A DNA stretch of 51,369 nt from Stentor coeruleus (GCA_001970955.1 MPUH01000478.1:1-51369); one strand, 5' to 3'; counted from the stretch's first letter, positions 41,029 through 51,220 are shown. Translations and numbers: made by a program. The notes: generated by a model not told the origin, from the sequence alone.

Positions 41029-42441
41029 TTAGCTCTTAAGACTTTCAACACAGGTTATCCCAATAAGCTGATTGCAACTTGCACTATCTGTGACAATGAC
41101 AATTGTCCCTTTAAGATGTCCATGTGCCCATTTTACTGCTTCTTCATATCCACTAACATTATCAATAACTGGTATAGTCCCTCTATGTATCAAAGCTTGT
41201 TGGGCCATTTTCGAAGTTGGTGACACATTTATAATAGGAATAGGTGGACGATATTTAGCTATAAGTCTACTCATTTCTCCACTTTCCCCAAGAACTACAA
41301 TAAAAGATGCAGAAAGTTCAATAGCCGTTTTTACAGCATTAGAAGCTAAAGATTCACAAACCCCAGGCTTACTATTAATCCAGATTTTCTTAAAACAATC
41401 AACATGGTCGATTTCCCCTTCAGCTGTTTTAAGAATATTTTTCAACATCTCTAAAGTGTTACGCCAACAACTTTCTCCAAGAACTCCACTTGATAAAACA
41501 AAACCATCAACTCCATCAATAACCCCATTATAAACATCACAAGCATCAGCACGAAGAGGATATGGTAAACTTCTTAAACTTCCAAGAACATGACCACTTA
41601 TAAGAACAGGTTTTGCTCTTTCGTTACATTTTTTGACGATTTCTTTTTGATAAGTGCAGATTTTTTCTATAGGCATTTCTGAACCCATTGGATATCTGGC
41701 AACAAGAACACCTTGAGTTGAGTTTATAATTGCCCCAAGTGATGAAGGATCAATACATTCTTCGATTCTACAGATTATTTTTACTGAGTCGGTCATGTAG
41801 GAGTTGATAGTTTGGATTTCTTCCTCGTAGTTTTTTGATGAAAAGGAAAAGGCCACAAAGTCAACACCTGAGGATCCTGCGAATTTTATGTTCTCAAGCT
41901 GCTTTTCTGAGATACCATCGGAAAGTTTGCATTGGCCATTGATTTTAACTCGAGATTTGTTGTAGATTGTCCCTGATTCTAAAATTTTCACTAATACCCA
42001 CTCGTCTGTAAAAGAAAGGATTTCTCCAGTCACTTCATCACCAAACCAAATTGTTTCACCGTTTTTTAGATCTGCTGCTACAACATTTAACCTTAGACAT
42101 TCTCTGTATTCTTCTTCTATATCAGGTGTTGGGCTTTCACCAACAATCAGTAAAAGAAGATCACCTTTGTCAACATTTACATCTCCTGACCCTAAAGCTA
42201 CTCTGTAATTTGACGGCACTTCTAAGATGATTGAAATGACAGAATTCATTGATTGGGCTATGGAATAAAGTTTCTGTATTAGGGCTGAAAATGATTTATA
42301 ATGACTGGTGAGGAGCTCAATTCTTACCATGTCCATTCCACAACGAATCATTTCTTCGATTATGGAATCTTCGTACATCAAAGCATCTTCTTCCAGAGTA
42401 AAGACTATTCTGGTCAGCTTGTTTGACTCTACTCTGTACAT
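41029..42441 (-). CDS. Pyruvate-kinase-fold protein lacking catalytic residues (470 aa)
   Basis: The overall pyruvate kinase layout is clear: an N-terminal barrel strand (LTRIVFTLEED ... CGMDMVRIELL), a B domain, SGVDFVAFSFSS, GVLVARYPMGSEMP, YQKEIVKKCNERAKPVLIS, DVYNGVIDGVDGFVLSSGVLGE, and the C domain GESGEMSRLIAKYRPPIPI. Active-site motifs are altered: KIEN is RIEE, ARGDLG is ARYPMG (metal-binding Asp lost), the ATQML Thr is replaced (ISGHVL), DTKGPEIR is EVPSNYRV, and NFSHG is gone. Catalysis of PEP + ADP to pyruvate + ATP therefore looks impossible, while the frame is intact and the fold preserved. A regulatory or binding role is inferred. ATG 42441, stop TAA. Confidence 0.85.
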   Translation of the reverse strand: MYRVESNKLTRIVFTLEEDALMYEDSIIEEMIRCGMDMVRIELLTSHYKSFSALIQKLYSIAQSMNSVISIILEVPSNYRVALGSGDVNVDKGDLLLLIVGESPTPDIEEEYRECLRLNVVAADLKNGETIWFGDEVTGEILSFTDEWVLVKILESGTIYNKSRVKINGQCKLSDGISEKQLENIKFAGSSGVDFVAFSFSSKNYEEEIQTINSYMTDSVKIICRIEECIDPSSLGAIINSTQGVLVARYPMGSEMPIEKICTYQKEIVKKCNERAKPVLISGHVLGSLRSLPYPLRADACDVYNGVIDGVDGFVLSSGVLGESCWRNTLEMLKNILKTAEGEIDHVDCFKKIWINSKPGVCESLASNAVKTAIELSASFIVVLGESGEMSRLIAKYRPPIPIINVSPTSKMAQQALIHRGTIPVIDNVSGYEEAVKWAHGHLKGTIVIVTDSASCNQLIGITCVESLKS

Positions 42442-43007
42442 TTTTTATATAGTTAGGTAGGATATAGTATTATGAATAGAAAATGGTAGTTTATGATATG
42501 GTTGATATTGGCAGATAAGATAATAAAACATCTGAGGTTTTAAATAGAATGGGATTAAAAGAGAAAAGAAGGAATGTAATTTTTTTAAAGGTGGGGATTA
42601 AAATTTGTATTAAAAGGATTTGGATGTGATTGTAAGGATTTAGGTTTATAGATAATTGATTTCTTTATAGAATTTAACCAATATCGAATATACTTTGAGA
42701 TATTTTAATGATATATAGAGAGGTTTCCAGATTTTTGTAAGGAAGTGAACTACACTTGGGTTCCTGACAAAAGGAAGAGTGATAAAGGGTTTTAAACGTG
42801 TTAACATTAGCATAAAAGCTGAAAGTTTTTTATAGTTTATATGTTTTTAGGGAAAAACTAAAAAGTCTATTGAAGAAAAGTTATAAAATGAAAAAGTGCT
42901 GCAAAAAAATTTCATATAGAATGATAAAATCTATCAACAATGATAATTTTTATTACAAGATTATAATTTAGAGTATATACATTTTTTAAAATTTCTATAA
43001 TAGGAAA
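42442..43007. other. Spacer upstream of RBR copy B
   Basis: The left part is G/T-rich as usual, but the expected C-rich right part is missing. A relic of the family start (tttttattacaaga, 42947-42960) precedes the present ATG; see the finding on copy B. Confidence 0.5.
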
Positions 43008-44609
43008 ATGTTTAGCTGTAATGAAGAGTATTTAAGAAATCCCCTAGAAAAAAAGTCTAATGAAAACAAGAGTGATGAAGTTCCAGATACAAATGAATCT
43101 AAAAGGCTTATCATAGCTCAATCTATCAATTCTCGAAATGAAAATAAAAAAAATAAGCTCTTATCACAAATGCAAGTTAGTATGACTACCCTAAGAGAAA
43201 AAAGTCTTATATCATTAAATAAAACCATAGACAGAACACAAAACTGTATATTCTGTCAATTTCCTATAGATAAAAACGATATATCTTTTTCCCTTATCTG
43301 CAATCATAGATCTTGTTTTGTATGTATTTACAATAAGCTTCAAGATATAATAAATGAGGAACCTCAGCTTTTATTATGTAACTGTAATGCTGTTATTTAT
43401 ATCTATCTTTTATCAAAAGATATTGAAATAGAGTTTTTAAATCTATATGTAGAAATGATATCAAAAATTCTAAAAATAAATTATCCTATAAAAAACTATT
43501 GCCCTTATGACTTAGAAATCAGTGAAGAGTCTATATTAAAATTTAACAAAATATGTGAAAAATGCAAATATCATTATTGTCAGAAATGTGGTCTTGATCA
43601 TTTGAATAAATCTTGTTTAGAATACTTTAACGATACTTTTAAAGAAGAAATAATAAAAAGCTATCCTAAATGTACTGAATGTAATGAAAATAATCAAGAA
43701 ATAAATTTATCATGTGAATGCAAACTTTGTAATAATTGCTGCAAAAGCATGATTAAAAACTTTTTATATTTAGAAAACCCAATTAATGACCCAGTGTGCA
43801 AAAAACATAAAATTATAATACCAAAAACATTCATTTATCAAGTTTTTGGAGATAAAACTTTTTTCATAAAAGAACAAGAAAAAGCTATTGATTATTTGAT
43901 ACTATCACCAAAATTTATTTGTGAAATATGTCTTGGTGAATTCAATGTTAATCAATCTATAACATTAGATTGTGATCATAGATTTTGTAGCTTATGCATA
44001 AAAACTTATTTAAATATTTGTATGAACAATTATTCTTTTGCTATTAAAATTGGATGTCCAAAATGTGGATTTAAAATAAGTTATGAAATTCTTAAATGCA
44101 ATTCAGGTTTAGATGATTTCGAACGTTATCTTAAATTTTCTGTTATGGGATTTCAGCCTGAAAATAATTATGATGTTATGAAATGGTGTGTAAATTGTGA
44201 TTTTGGATGTATAATCCCTATGGATAATGAATATTTTATATGTCCTAATTGCCAATCTGAGTTCTGCCCACAATGTAATAAAAAACATTTTATGTCAAAA
44301 TGCGAAGATATTCGATCAACAACTTCAACACGTGAGATTAAAGAAATGCTTAGAGGGAATGAAGAATTTTTTACAAATTTTATGCAGGATTATGTTAAAT
44401 GTCCAAATTGTAGAGAAGCGATATGCAAAGTAGCTGGTTGTAATTTTTTAACATGCACATGGCCAAGATGTAAAGGGATATGCTTTTGCGCGATATGCAA
44501 TAAAGTTTTAACTGTAAGATTAATATAGAAAGATCAACATTTTTCTCACTATAAAGTATCAGGACCATTTGGAGGAACATGCAATACAACAGACAATATT
44601 TATGATTAG
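43008..44609 (+). CDS. RBR-type E3 ubiquitin ligase, family copy B (528 aa)
   Basis: Exons are 43008-44513 and 44529-44609; the 15-nt intron 44514-44528 is GTAAGATTAATATAG. This is the shortest paralogue: only about 75 residues precede the first RING-like block, and the MFII... start shared by A, C and D is absent. Cysteine blocks in order are CIFC ... CNHRSCFVC, CEKCKYHYCQKCGLDHLNKSC, CTECN ... CECKLCNNCC, then RING1 CEICLGEF ... CDHRFCSLC, IBR WCVNCDFGC ... CPQCNKKHFMSKC, and Rcat CPNCREAICKVAGCNFLTC with catalytic Cys. The last exon supplies HFSHYKVSGPFGGTCNTT. The ligase core looks complete and probably active. Copies C and D follow on the same strand. Confidence 0.9.
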
Positions 44610-44848
44610 AGTATAAAATTACTTCATATAGTTTTTATTTTTAACTAAAAGTTTCTAATAAAATCTTCATCTTATCATGTTTCTAAACTTAATGATTTAA
44701 TTATTATGGCCAAGTATTATTTGTAATTTTTAGCATATCAAATAAATCTACTTCCTTGGCATACCACAACATAATTTATATGTTCTCCTATTATATAAGA
44801 TTTTTAATAGTTATTATAACATAAAATTCTTGATTAATAAATTGGTAA

Positions 44849-47125
44849 ATGTTTATTATAAGATGCTTGAAATCCATGTGCAAGAAAAAAATAAAGTATC
44901 AAAGTTCTCAATCTTTTAATGAACGATGTATTGAGTCCAATGGAAATAATACACAAAAAAACTATAGTCTACCTAAAGATGATCTTTTTAACCCAAATTA
45001 TAGTGAACCCCAAGAAAATCTTATATTATCTATCATACCAGAATTCGAAGCAAATCAAATAGAGCATAGCAACTTTGATTTTCAAAGGCTTCATCAAGTA
45101 AGTTGTAATGAATCCAATCATAGTGATGAAAATCCAATTGATTTAGAAATGTGTGTATTTAAAGTTCCTATAAAAAATGACGCTTATTCAAAAGAATTTG
45201 ATTCAATTTCTTCTTTCAAATACAATTCAATGAAATATCCTAAAGGCAGTGTGAAACTGAAAAAAAATAATTGTTCTTCAAATGTTAAAAAAAGTATGAA
45301 GCAAAGCCAAACTATATATTTTGATTCTTTAGATGATAATTTCAGCGATTTATCTGACAATAAAGTAAGTTCAAGCCTAAAAATAATTATTAAATCTAAA
45401 AAACAAAATCAATTACTTTTGAATGACCAACTGCAACTTAATTTATCTTTTGATTTAGAAAAATATTCACACTTAAAAGAAGAAGTTATTGACCCTAAAA
45501 ACAATGAGCGAGAATGCATCAAAAATAAAGAAGTTATTGACCCTAAAAACGATAAGCAAGAATCTATCAAAGATCAAGAAGAAATGAATTTTATTAATAA
45601 AGATAATCAAGAAAATAATTGTGAAATTCCAATTAAAGAAACGTTAATAAATATATTTGATCAAAGTCAGGATGATAATATATTGATAAAAACACAAGAA
45701 GATATTATGAAACTTAGAGAAAATGAACTTTTAATGATAAATAGCACTGTAGACAAAACTAAAACTTGTATATTCTGCCAATTTCTTATAAATGAAGAAG
45801 ATATATCATTTTCATTACTTTGTAAGCATAAATCTTGTTTTATATGCATTTATAACAAATTACAAGATATAATTGAAGAAAATGATACCCAATTCCTAAT
45901 GTGTGCATGTGATACAGTTATTCATATCAACCTTTTAGCAAAAAACATTGAATTAGAGTCATTGAACTTATACGTAGAAATTATATCAAGAATATCTAAA
46001 ATAAGCATTTCTATAAAATCCTACTGCCCTTATTGTTTACATTTTAATGAAAAAATTATATCAAATCAAATCAACATATGTGAAAATTGTAAAAATCATT
46101 TTTGCTTAAAATGTGGACTTGCGCACTTTACTCAAACATGTTTAGAGTATTACAATGAAACATTTAAAGAAAAAATAAAAGAAAAAATCGCTAAATGCAC
46201 TGAATGTAATACAAATCCTTTTGAAATAGAACTTGGATGTGAGTGCCAACTTTGTCTTAAGTGCTGTAAAACTATAATTAAAGATTTTTTATATAATGAT
46301 AATCCTATACAAGACCCAATATGCTTTAAACATAATATTATAATTCCAAGGATGTATATTTATCAAGCATTCGGAGGAAAAAATTTCTTCATTAAAGAAC
46401 AAGAAAAAGCTATTGATTTTACTATCTTATCACCAATGTTTAATTGTGAAATATGTTTTTTTAGGTTAAGTGTCAATCAATCTATAACATTAGGTTGTGA
46501 TCATAGATTTTGTGGTAATTGTATAAAATTACATTTAAACTGTCTTATGAGAGAATATTCTTTTGCAAACAAAATCGAATGCCCTATATGCAATAAACCT
46601 ATTGATTATGAAATTCTAAAAAATAACTCTGATCCAGATGCTTTTGAATCATATCTTAAGTTTAGTGTAATGATTTTTCAACCTGAAGATAAAGTTGAAG
46701 TCATGAAGTGGTGTAAAAATTGTGACTTTGGTTGTATAGTTTCAGTTGATCAAGAAACTTTTATATGTCCTAATTGTCAACCTGGATATTATGAAGACTA
46801 TGAAAAAAGTGAATCCAAAGATGTTATTTCAACTAAATCATCTTTAGATCTTAAAGAAAAGAAAGAGTTCCTTGAAATTTTTTATCAAAATTATGTCAAG
46901 TGTCCAAACTGTAGTGAAGCAATTGAAAAGGTAGCAGGGTGTAATTTTTTAACATGCTATTGGCCAAGATGCACAGAAATAAGTTTTTGTGCGTTATGCA
47001 GTAAAAAATTAACTGTAATTTATATATAGAAAGATCAACATTATTCTCATTATAAAGTTTCAGGGCCATTTGGAAAAACTTGTAATACATTAGACCAGAT
47101 TGCTGATGAATCATTTATATATTAA
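44849..47125 (+). CDS. RBR-type E3 ubiquitin ligase, family copy C (753 aa), IBR eroded
   Basis: Exons are 44849-47014 and 47030-47125; the intron 47015-47029 is GTAATTTATATATAG. It starts MFIIRCLKSMC like A and D, and has the longest N-terminal low-complexity region (about 300 residues), including a 16-residue tandem repeat (EVIDPKN...). The N-terminal cysteine blocks, RING1 (CEICFFRL ... CDHRFCGNC) and Rcat (CPNCSEAIEKVAGCNFLTC) are present. In the second IBR the part reading CPKCNKKHF..KC in the sister copies is replaced by YYEDYEKSESKDVISTK, so about three zinc ligands are missing. The frame is intact, so this is divergence, not simple decay. The C-terminal exon reads HYSHYKVSGPFGKTC and ends at TAA. 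Confidence 0.9.
45482..45577 (+). repeat. Two tandem 48-bp units inside RBR copy C
   Basis: Units 45482-45529 and 45530-45577 both begin gaagttattgaccctaaaaa and encode EVIDPKN(N/D)... in frame. They differ by a few substitutions, so this is a true repeat in the disordered N-terminal region. Confidence 0.85.
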
Positions 47126-47876
47126 GTCTTTAAACAATCATAATATCCAATTAAAATATTTGATTTTTTTTTCTGTTGCTGAAAGGTTGCAGATAATGAA
47201 TAATTTAGATTAGTACCATAAATAAACTCTAGTTGTGTGTTATAAAATATTTAATTTTAAATCATAAATATGATCAATTTGAAAACATTTTTTGTTTTAG
47301 ATTTTCTGTATAATTTCCTAAGGATTTTGTAGGTTTATCAGTTTTTGTGAACTTTAATTTGTATTATATAATTCAAATATCTCTTTCAATTCTTATTTTT
47401 AATAAATCTTAATTATATATTTAACTACCTAACTAATATATTCAACTATTATTATTTATACTTGTATACTAGGTTCAAAAATGCAAATAATTAGCTTAAA
47501 GTTGCAAGTATTAACTAAACACAGAATATGATAATTTAAACTAAGTTAAACGACTTGGAATATATATTTTTATGATAATTTGCAAGCGATTATAAAATAT
47601 TTATAGACATTTAATTTGATAAAAAAATATAAGATTGCTTATTTTTGTGTAATGATAATTTATAATAAAACTTTTGCTTAAACTCTTTATCTTAAGTAGT
47701 TTTCTTACCATATGAAAAAAGCGGGTTATGCTATGCATGTATTGCCTTTTCATCTAAAAGAAAAATTCAGAAATAANCTTACCATATGAAAAAAGCGGGT
47801 TATGCTATGCATTGATTACAATTTATATTATGGATTTGCAAGATACCTTAGTACCTTTAATATACTTCAATAGAAA
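47126..47876. other. Spacer between RBR copies C and D
   Basis: About 750 bp, AT-rich, without the G-to-C composition flip seen elsewhere. It contains the N47777 contig junction. No gene or terminal repeat is visible. Confidence 0.5.
47704..47812. repeat. Assembly junction: 35-bp direct repeat, 38 unmatched bases, one N
   Basis: Bases 47704-47738 and 47778-47812 are identical; 38 bases present only after the left copy precede N47777. As at 34683, the left contig tip differs. The spacer length upstream of copy D is therefore uncertain. Confidence 0.88.
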
Positions 47877-47909
47877 ATGTCTTCAATAGAAATGATATCT
47901 AATAATTAT

Positions 47910-49937
47910 ATGTTTATCATAAATTGTTTGAGAAAACTATGCAAGTTTAAAGCTGAGCATGCATTGGAAAATAAATCAAATAATTTAGCTGAGTCTAAAT
48001 TAGAGGAAGAGTTTAAAGATGATCCATCATCGCAGCAGAATTCAACTTTAATGCTTATATCAGATAGGAGTAAAAGTTCTAATCACATATCAAACTTAGA
48101 TGAAAATAAAGACAGTGAAGAACAAAGAAAATATTTTGATGATTTAGAGAATAATAAAAAAGAAACAAGTTTAATTTTAGAAAAACAATCTGATGACCAT
48201 ACTTTCAGCTCGTCTACGAAGACTTTTAGCCAAAAAAATAAGTTTTCAGACTGTTCAAACATAAATAATACTATAACTGATATAGAAAAAAGTCGCCAAC
48301 AACACAGAGGAATACCACAAATGAACTATTCTTTTAAATTAAAAAATCCTTTACTATTAGAAAGTAAATCTGAAAACAATGAGTGTGAAATAATTCTAGA
48401 TCGACAAGATATTGCTAGGAAACAAGATGAAATAGTTAAAGAAAAATGGCTTGAAAAATCTTCAGAACATAAAAGCATAGAAAAACTACTGAAAAAGCAA
48501 AAATCGATGACAAGCCTTAGAGAAAAAGCGTTCCAATTATTGAATGATACAATTGATAAAACTCAAACATGTATCTTTTGTCAAATTCCTATAATTGAAA
48601 ACGATATATCTTTCTCATTATTTTGCAAGCATAGATCTTGCTTTATATGTATCTATAACAAACTTCAAGATATTATTGGAGGAGAGGAAAATCAAATTTT
48701 ATTATGCGCTTGTAATACTATAATTTACATTCACCTTTTAGTAAAAGATATTGAATTAGAGTCACTGAGCTTATACGTAGAAATGATATCTGGGATTTCT
48801 AAAATAGATGACTCTATAAAATACTTTTGCCCTTATGATTTGAATTTAATTAAAAAATTTAGGTTTAATGAAGATGTATGTGAAAATTGTCAAAATCCTT
48901 TTTGTAAAAAATGTGGACTTGCTCATTTAACTCAAACTTGCTTAGAGTATTACAATGAAACTTTTAAAGAAGAAATGAAAGAAAAAATTCCTAAATGTAC
49001 TGAATGTAATAAAAATCCTTTTGAAATTGAACTTGGATGTCAATGCCAGCTTTGTCTTGGGTGCTGTAAAACTATAATTAAAGATTTTTTATATAATGAT
49101 AATCCTATGCAAGACCCAGTATGCTTTAAACATAATATTATAATTCCAAGGATGTATATTTATCAAGCATTCGGAGGACAAAATTTTTTTATTAAAGAAC
49201 AAGAAAAAGCTATTGATTTTATAATCCTATCACCGAATTTTTCTTGTGAAATATGTTTAATGGAATTTAGTATTAATCAATCTATAACATTAGATTGTGA
49301 TCATAGATTTTGTGGTAAATGTATGAAATTGTATTTAAATACTCTTATGATAGAATCTTCTTTTGCAAACAAAATCGGATGTCCTAAATGTAATATGAGA
49401 ATTACTTATGAGACTCTTAAAAGTAATTCTGATAATAATATTTTTGAACGTTATCTTAAGTTTACTGTTATGGCTTTTCAATCTGAAAATAAATTTGAAG
49501 TTATGAAGTGGTGTGTAAATTGTGATTATGGTTGTTTAATCCCTATAGATCAAAAAGCATTTTTGTGTCCTATATGCCAATCTGAGTATTGCCCAAAATG
49601 TAATAAAAAGCATTTTGCATCGAAATGTGAAGATGCTCGATCTATTAAAACAACTGATGAACTTAAAGTAATGCTAAAAGAAAATGATAAATATTTTATG
49701 AATTTTATGAAAGATTATATTAAATGTCCAAACTGTAGTGAAGCCATACAAAAAATAGCAGGATGCAATTTTTTGAAATGTGAATGGCCAAGATGTAAAG
49801 GAATATATTTTTGTGCAATATGTAATAAGATATTGACTGTAATTTATATTTAGAAAGATCATCATTATTCTCATTTTAAAGTATCAGGACCATTTGGAGT
49901 AACTTGCAATACGACAGATGAAATTCAAGATGAATAA
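47910..49937 (+). CDS. RBR-type E3 ubiquitin ligase, family copy D (670 aa)
   Basis: Exons are 47910-49838 and 49854-49937; the intron 49839-49853 (GTAATTTATATTTAG) is identical to that of copy A. An in-frame ATG lies at 47877, but MFIINCLRKLC at 47910 aligns with the starts of A and C and has a better leader. About 230 mostly disordered residues precede the cysteine blocks: CIFC ... CKHRSCFIC, CENCQNPFCKKCGLAHLTQTC, CTECN ... CQCQLCLGCC, RING1 CEICLMEF ... CDHRFCGKC, IBR WCVNCDYGC ... CPKCNKKHFASKC, Rcat CPNCSEAIQKIAGCNFLKC. The final exon gives HYSHFKVSGPFGVTC. All zinc ligands and the catalytic Cys are present. Confidence 0.9.
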
Positions 49938-50561
49938 ATTAGATTAAATTTTCAGCATTTGAAATAAATATTTTTTATTAGTAAATTGGTATTTAGTTAC
50001 AAAATTTATGCACATAAAAAATACTAAGACTGGAAATATAAATATTCTTTATAGTAATATTATATTATTATTAGTATTATAAAGTTTTTAAGAAAATGAT
50101 TGTGAAAGAATTATAATTTGCTAATAAATTTCAAAGAAATCATAGAATATATATCATTATAAAACTTAGGAAAATAAAATATTTACCGATGCTAATGATA
50201 TAATTTATTTAAATCATAATAAAAATAATTTGATACAAAAGCAGAAATAGTGAATTTTATTGGTAAAGATTCATCTTACTGAGAGATCGGAGAAAGATAT
50301 ATAATTAAAATGAAAAAGGAAATTATGTAAAAATCAAAGGAAAAAAGATTAAAAGCAGTACTCAATTCTTTTGCATAGCCAACTATATTCATAACTATAT
50401 TCATAACAATAAGCCTTTCTATTAGTTTTCAAAACTAAAATGTTTAGTTAGAATAAAATTATAATTATTCTATAAAGATTAAAAAGTAAAATTTTTCCTT
50501 AATTTTTTCTTGAAACTTTTCTTATAAGTTGGCTAAATAATTAATAATTCAAAATTAATTA

Positions 50562-50584
50562 AAAAATTTGCCTGGCAAATTTTT
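50562..50584. repeat. Perfect 11-bp-arm inverted repeat
   Basis: aaaaatttgcc and ggcaaattttt are exact reverse complements separated by one T. The short GC core makes it stand out from chance AT palindromes. Function unknown. Confidence 0.8.
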
Positions 50585-51114
50585 AAACAAAAATATCTGA
50601 GTATGACATTTTTTACAATTTTTACATCTGTTAGTAATAGAGATAATATTATCAACATCAATGCTAATTATCTTATAAATAGTTAATACCTCATAAAAGT
50701 TAATTATGAAATTGTTAATTTCTCATAAAAGTTAATCATGCAGGTTTCTCTTTGATTAAAAAATAAAAATCATAAACTACTTCAAAATACACACTAAGTT
50801 TATTATAAAAATATCAGCATTCATTTTCGTTATCAGTAATTTAAAAAACCATCCAAAAAAATATCTTACTTAATATCAATAAAGACTCACTGCTAACTTT
50901 ACGATTAAAAACTATAGCTTTCCTTATAAAAACGATGTCTTTACTAATCCTTTACATATGAAAAACAAAAATTTATCCACTTCTTAGCAGCATTCACTTC
51001 TATTAAAAATTATAATTTTTTACAGTCTAATCTCTAGCTTTGCTACAAAACAATAATGTTTAATTATATATATTTAAGCTTGGGGGCTTTTATATTATAA
51101 TAAATATGGTCAAT

Positions 51115-51220
51115 GATCTGATACAAAACTTAAGCCGACAATCATTGTAAAATCTACTCAAACAACCACTACAAGACAATAGTTTTCATTAGCTTGGCTT
51201 AAAGTTCTTATTATCAGATA
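51115..51220. repeat. Imperfect inverted repeat, arms about 22-25 bp
   Basis: The left arm (51115-51136, gatctgatacaaaacttaagcc) pairs with 51196-51219 over GGCTTAA, GTT and TATCAGAT with small gaps. The arms are 59 bp apart. They could be ends of a small non-autonomous element; I could not see a target-site duplication. Confidence 0.4.

Noticed and set aside
3506..47812. CRISPR-like or regulatory direct repeats around Ns
   Set aside because: Each repeat is unrelated to the others, occurs exactly twice and brackets an N; these are assembly overlaps.
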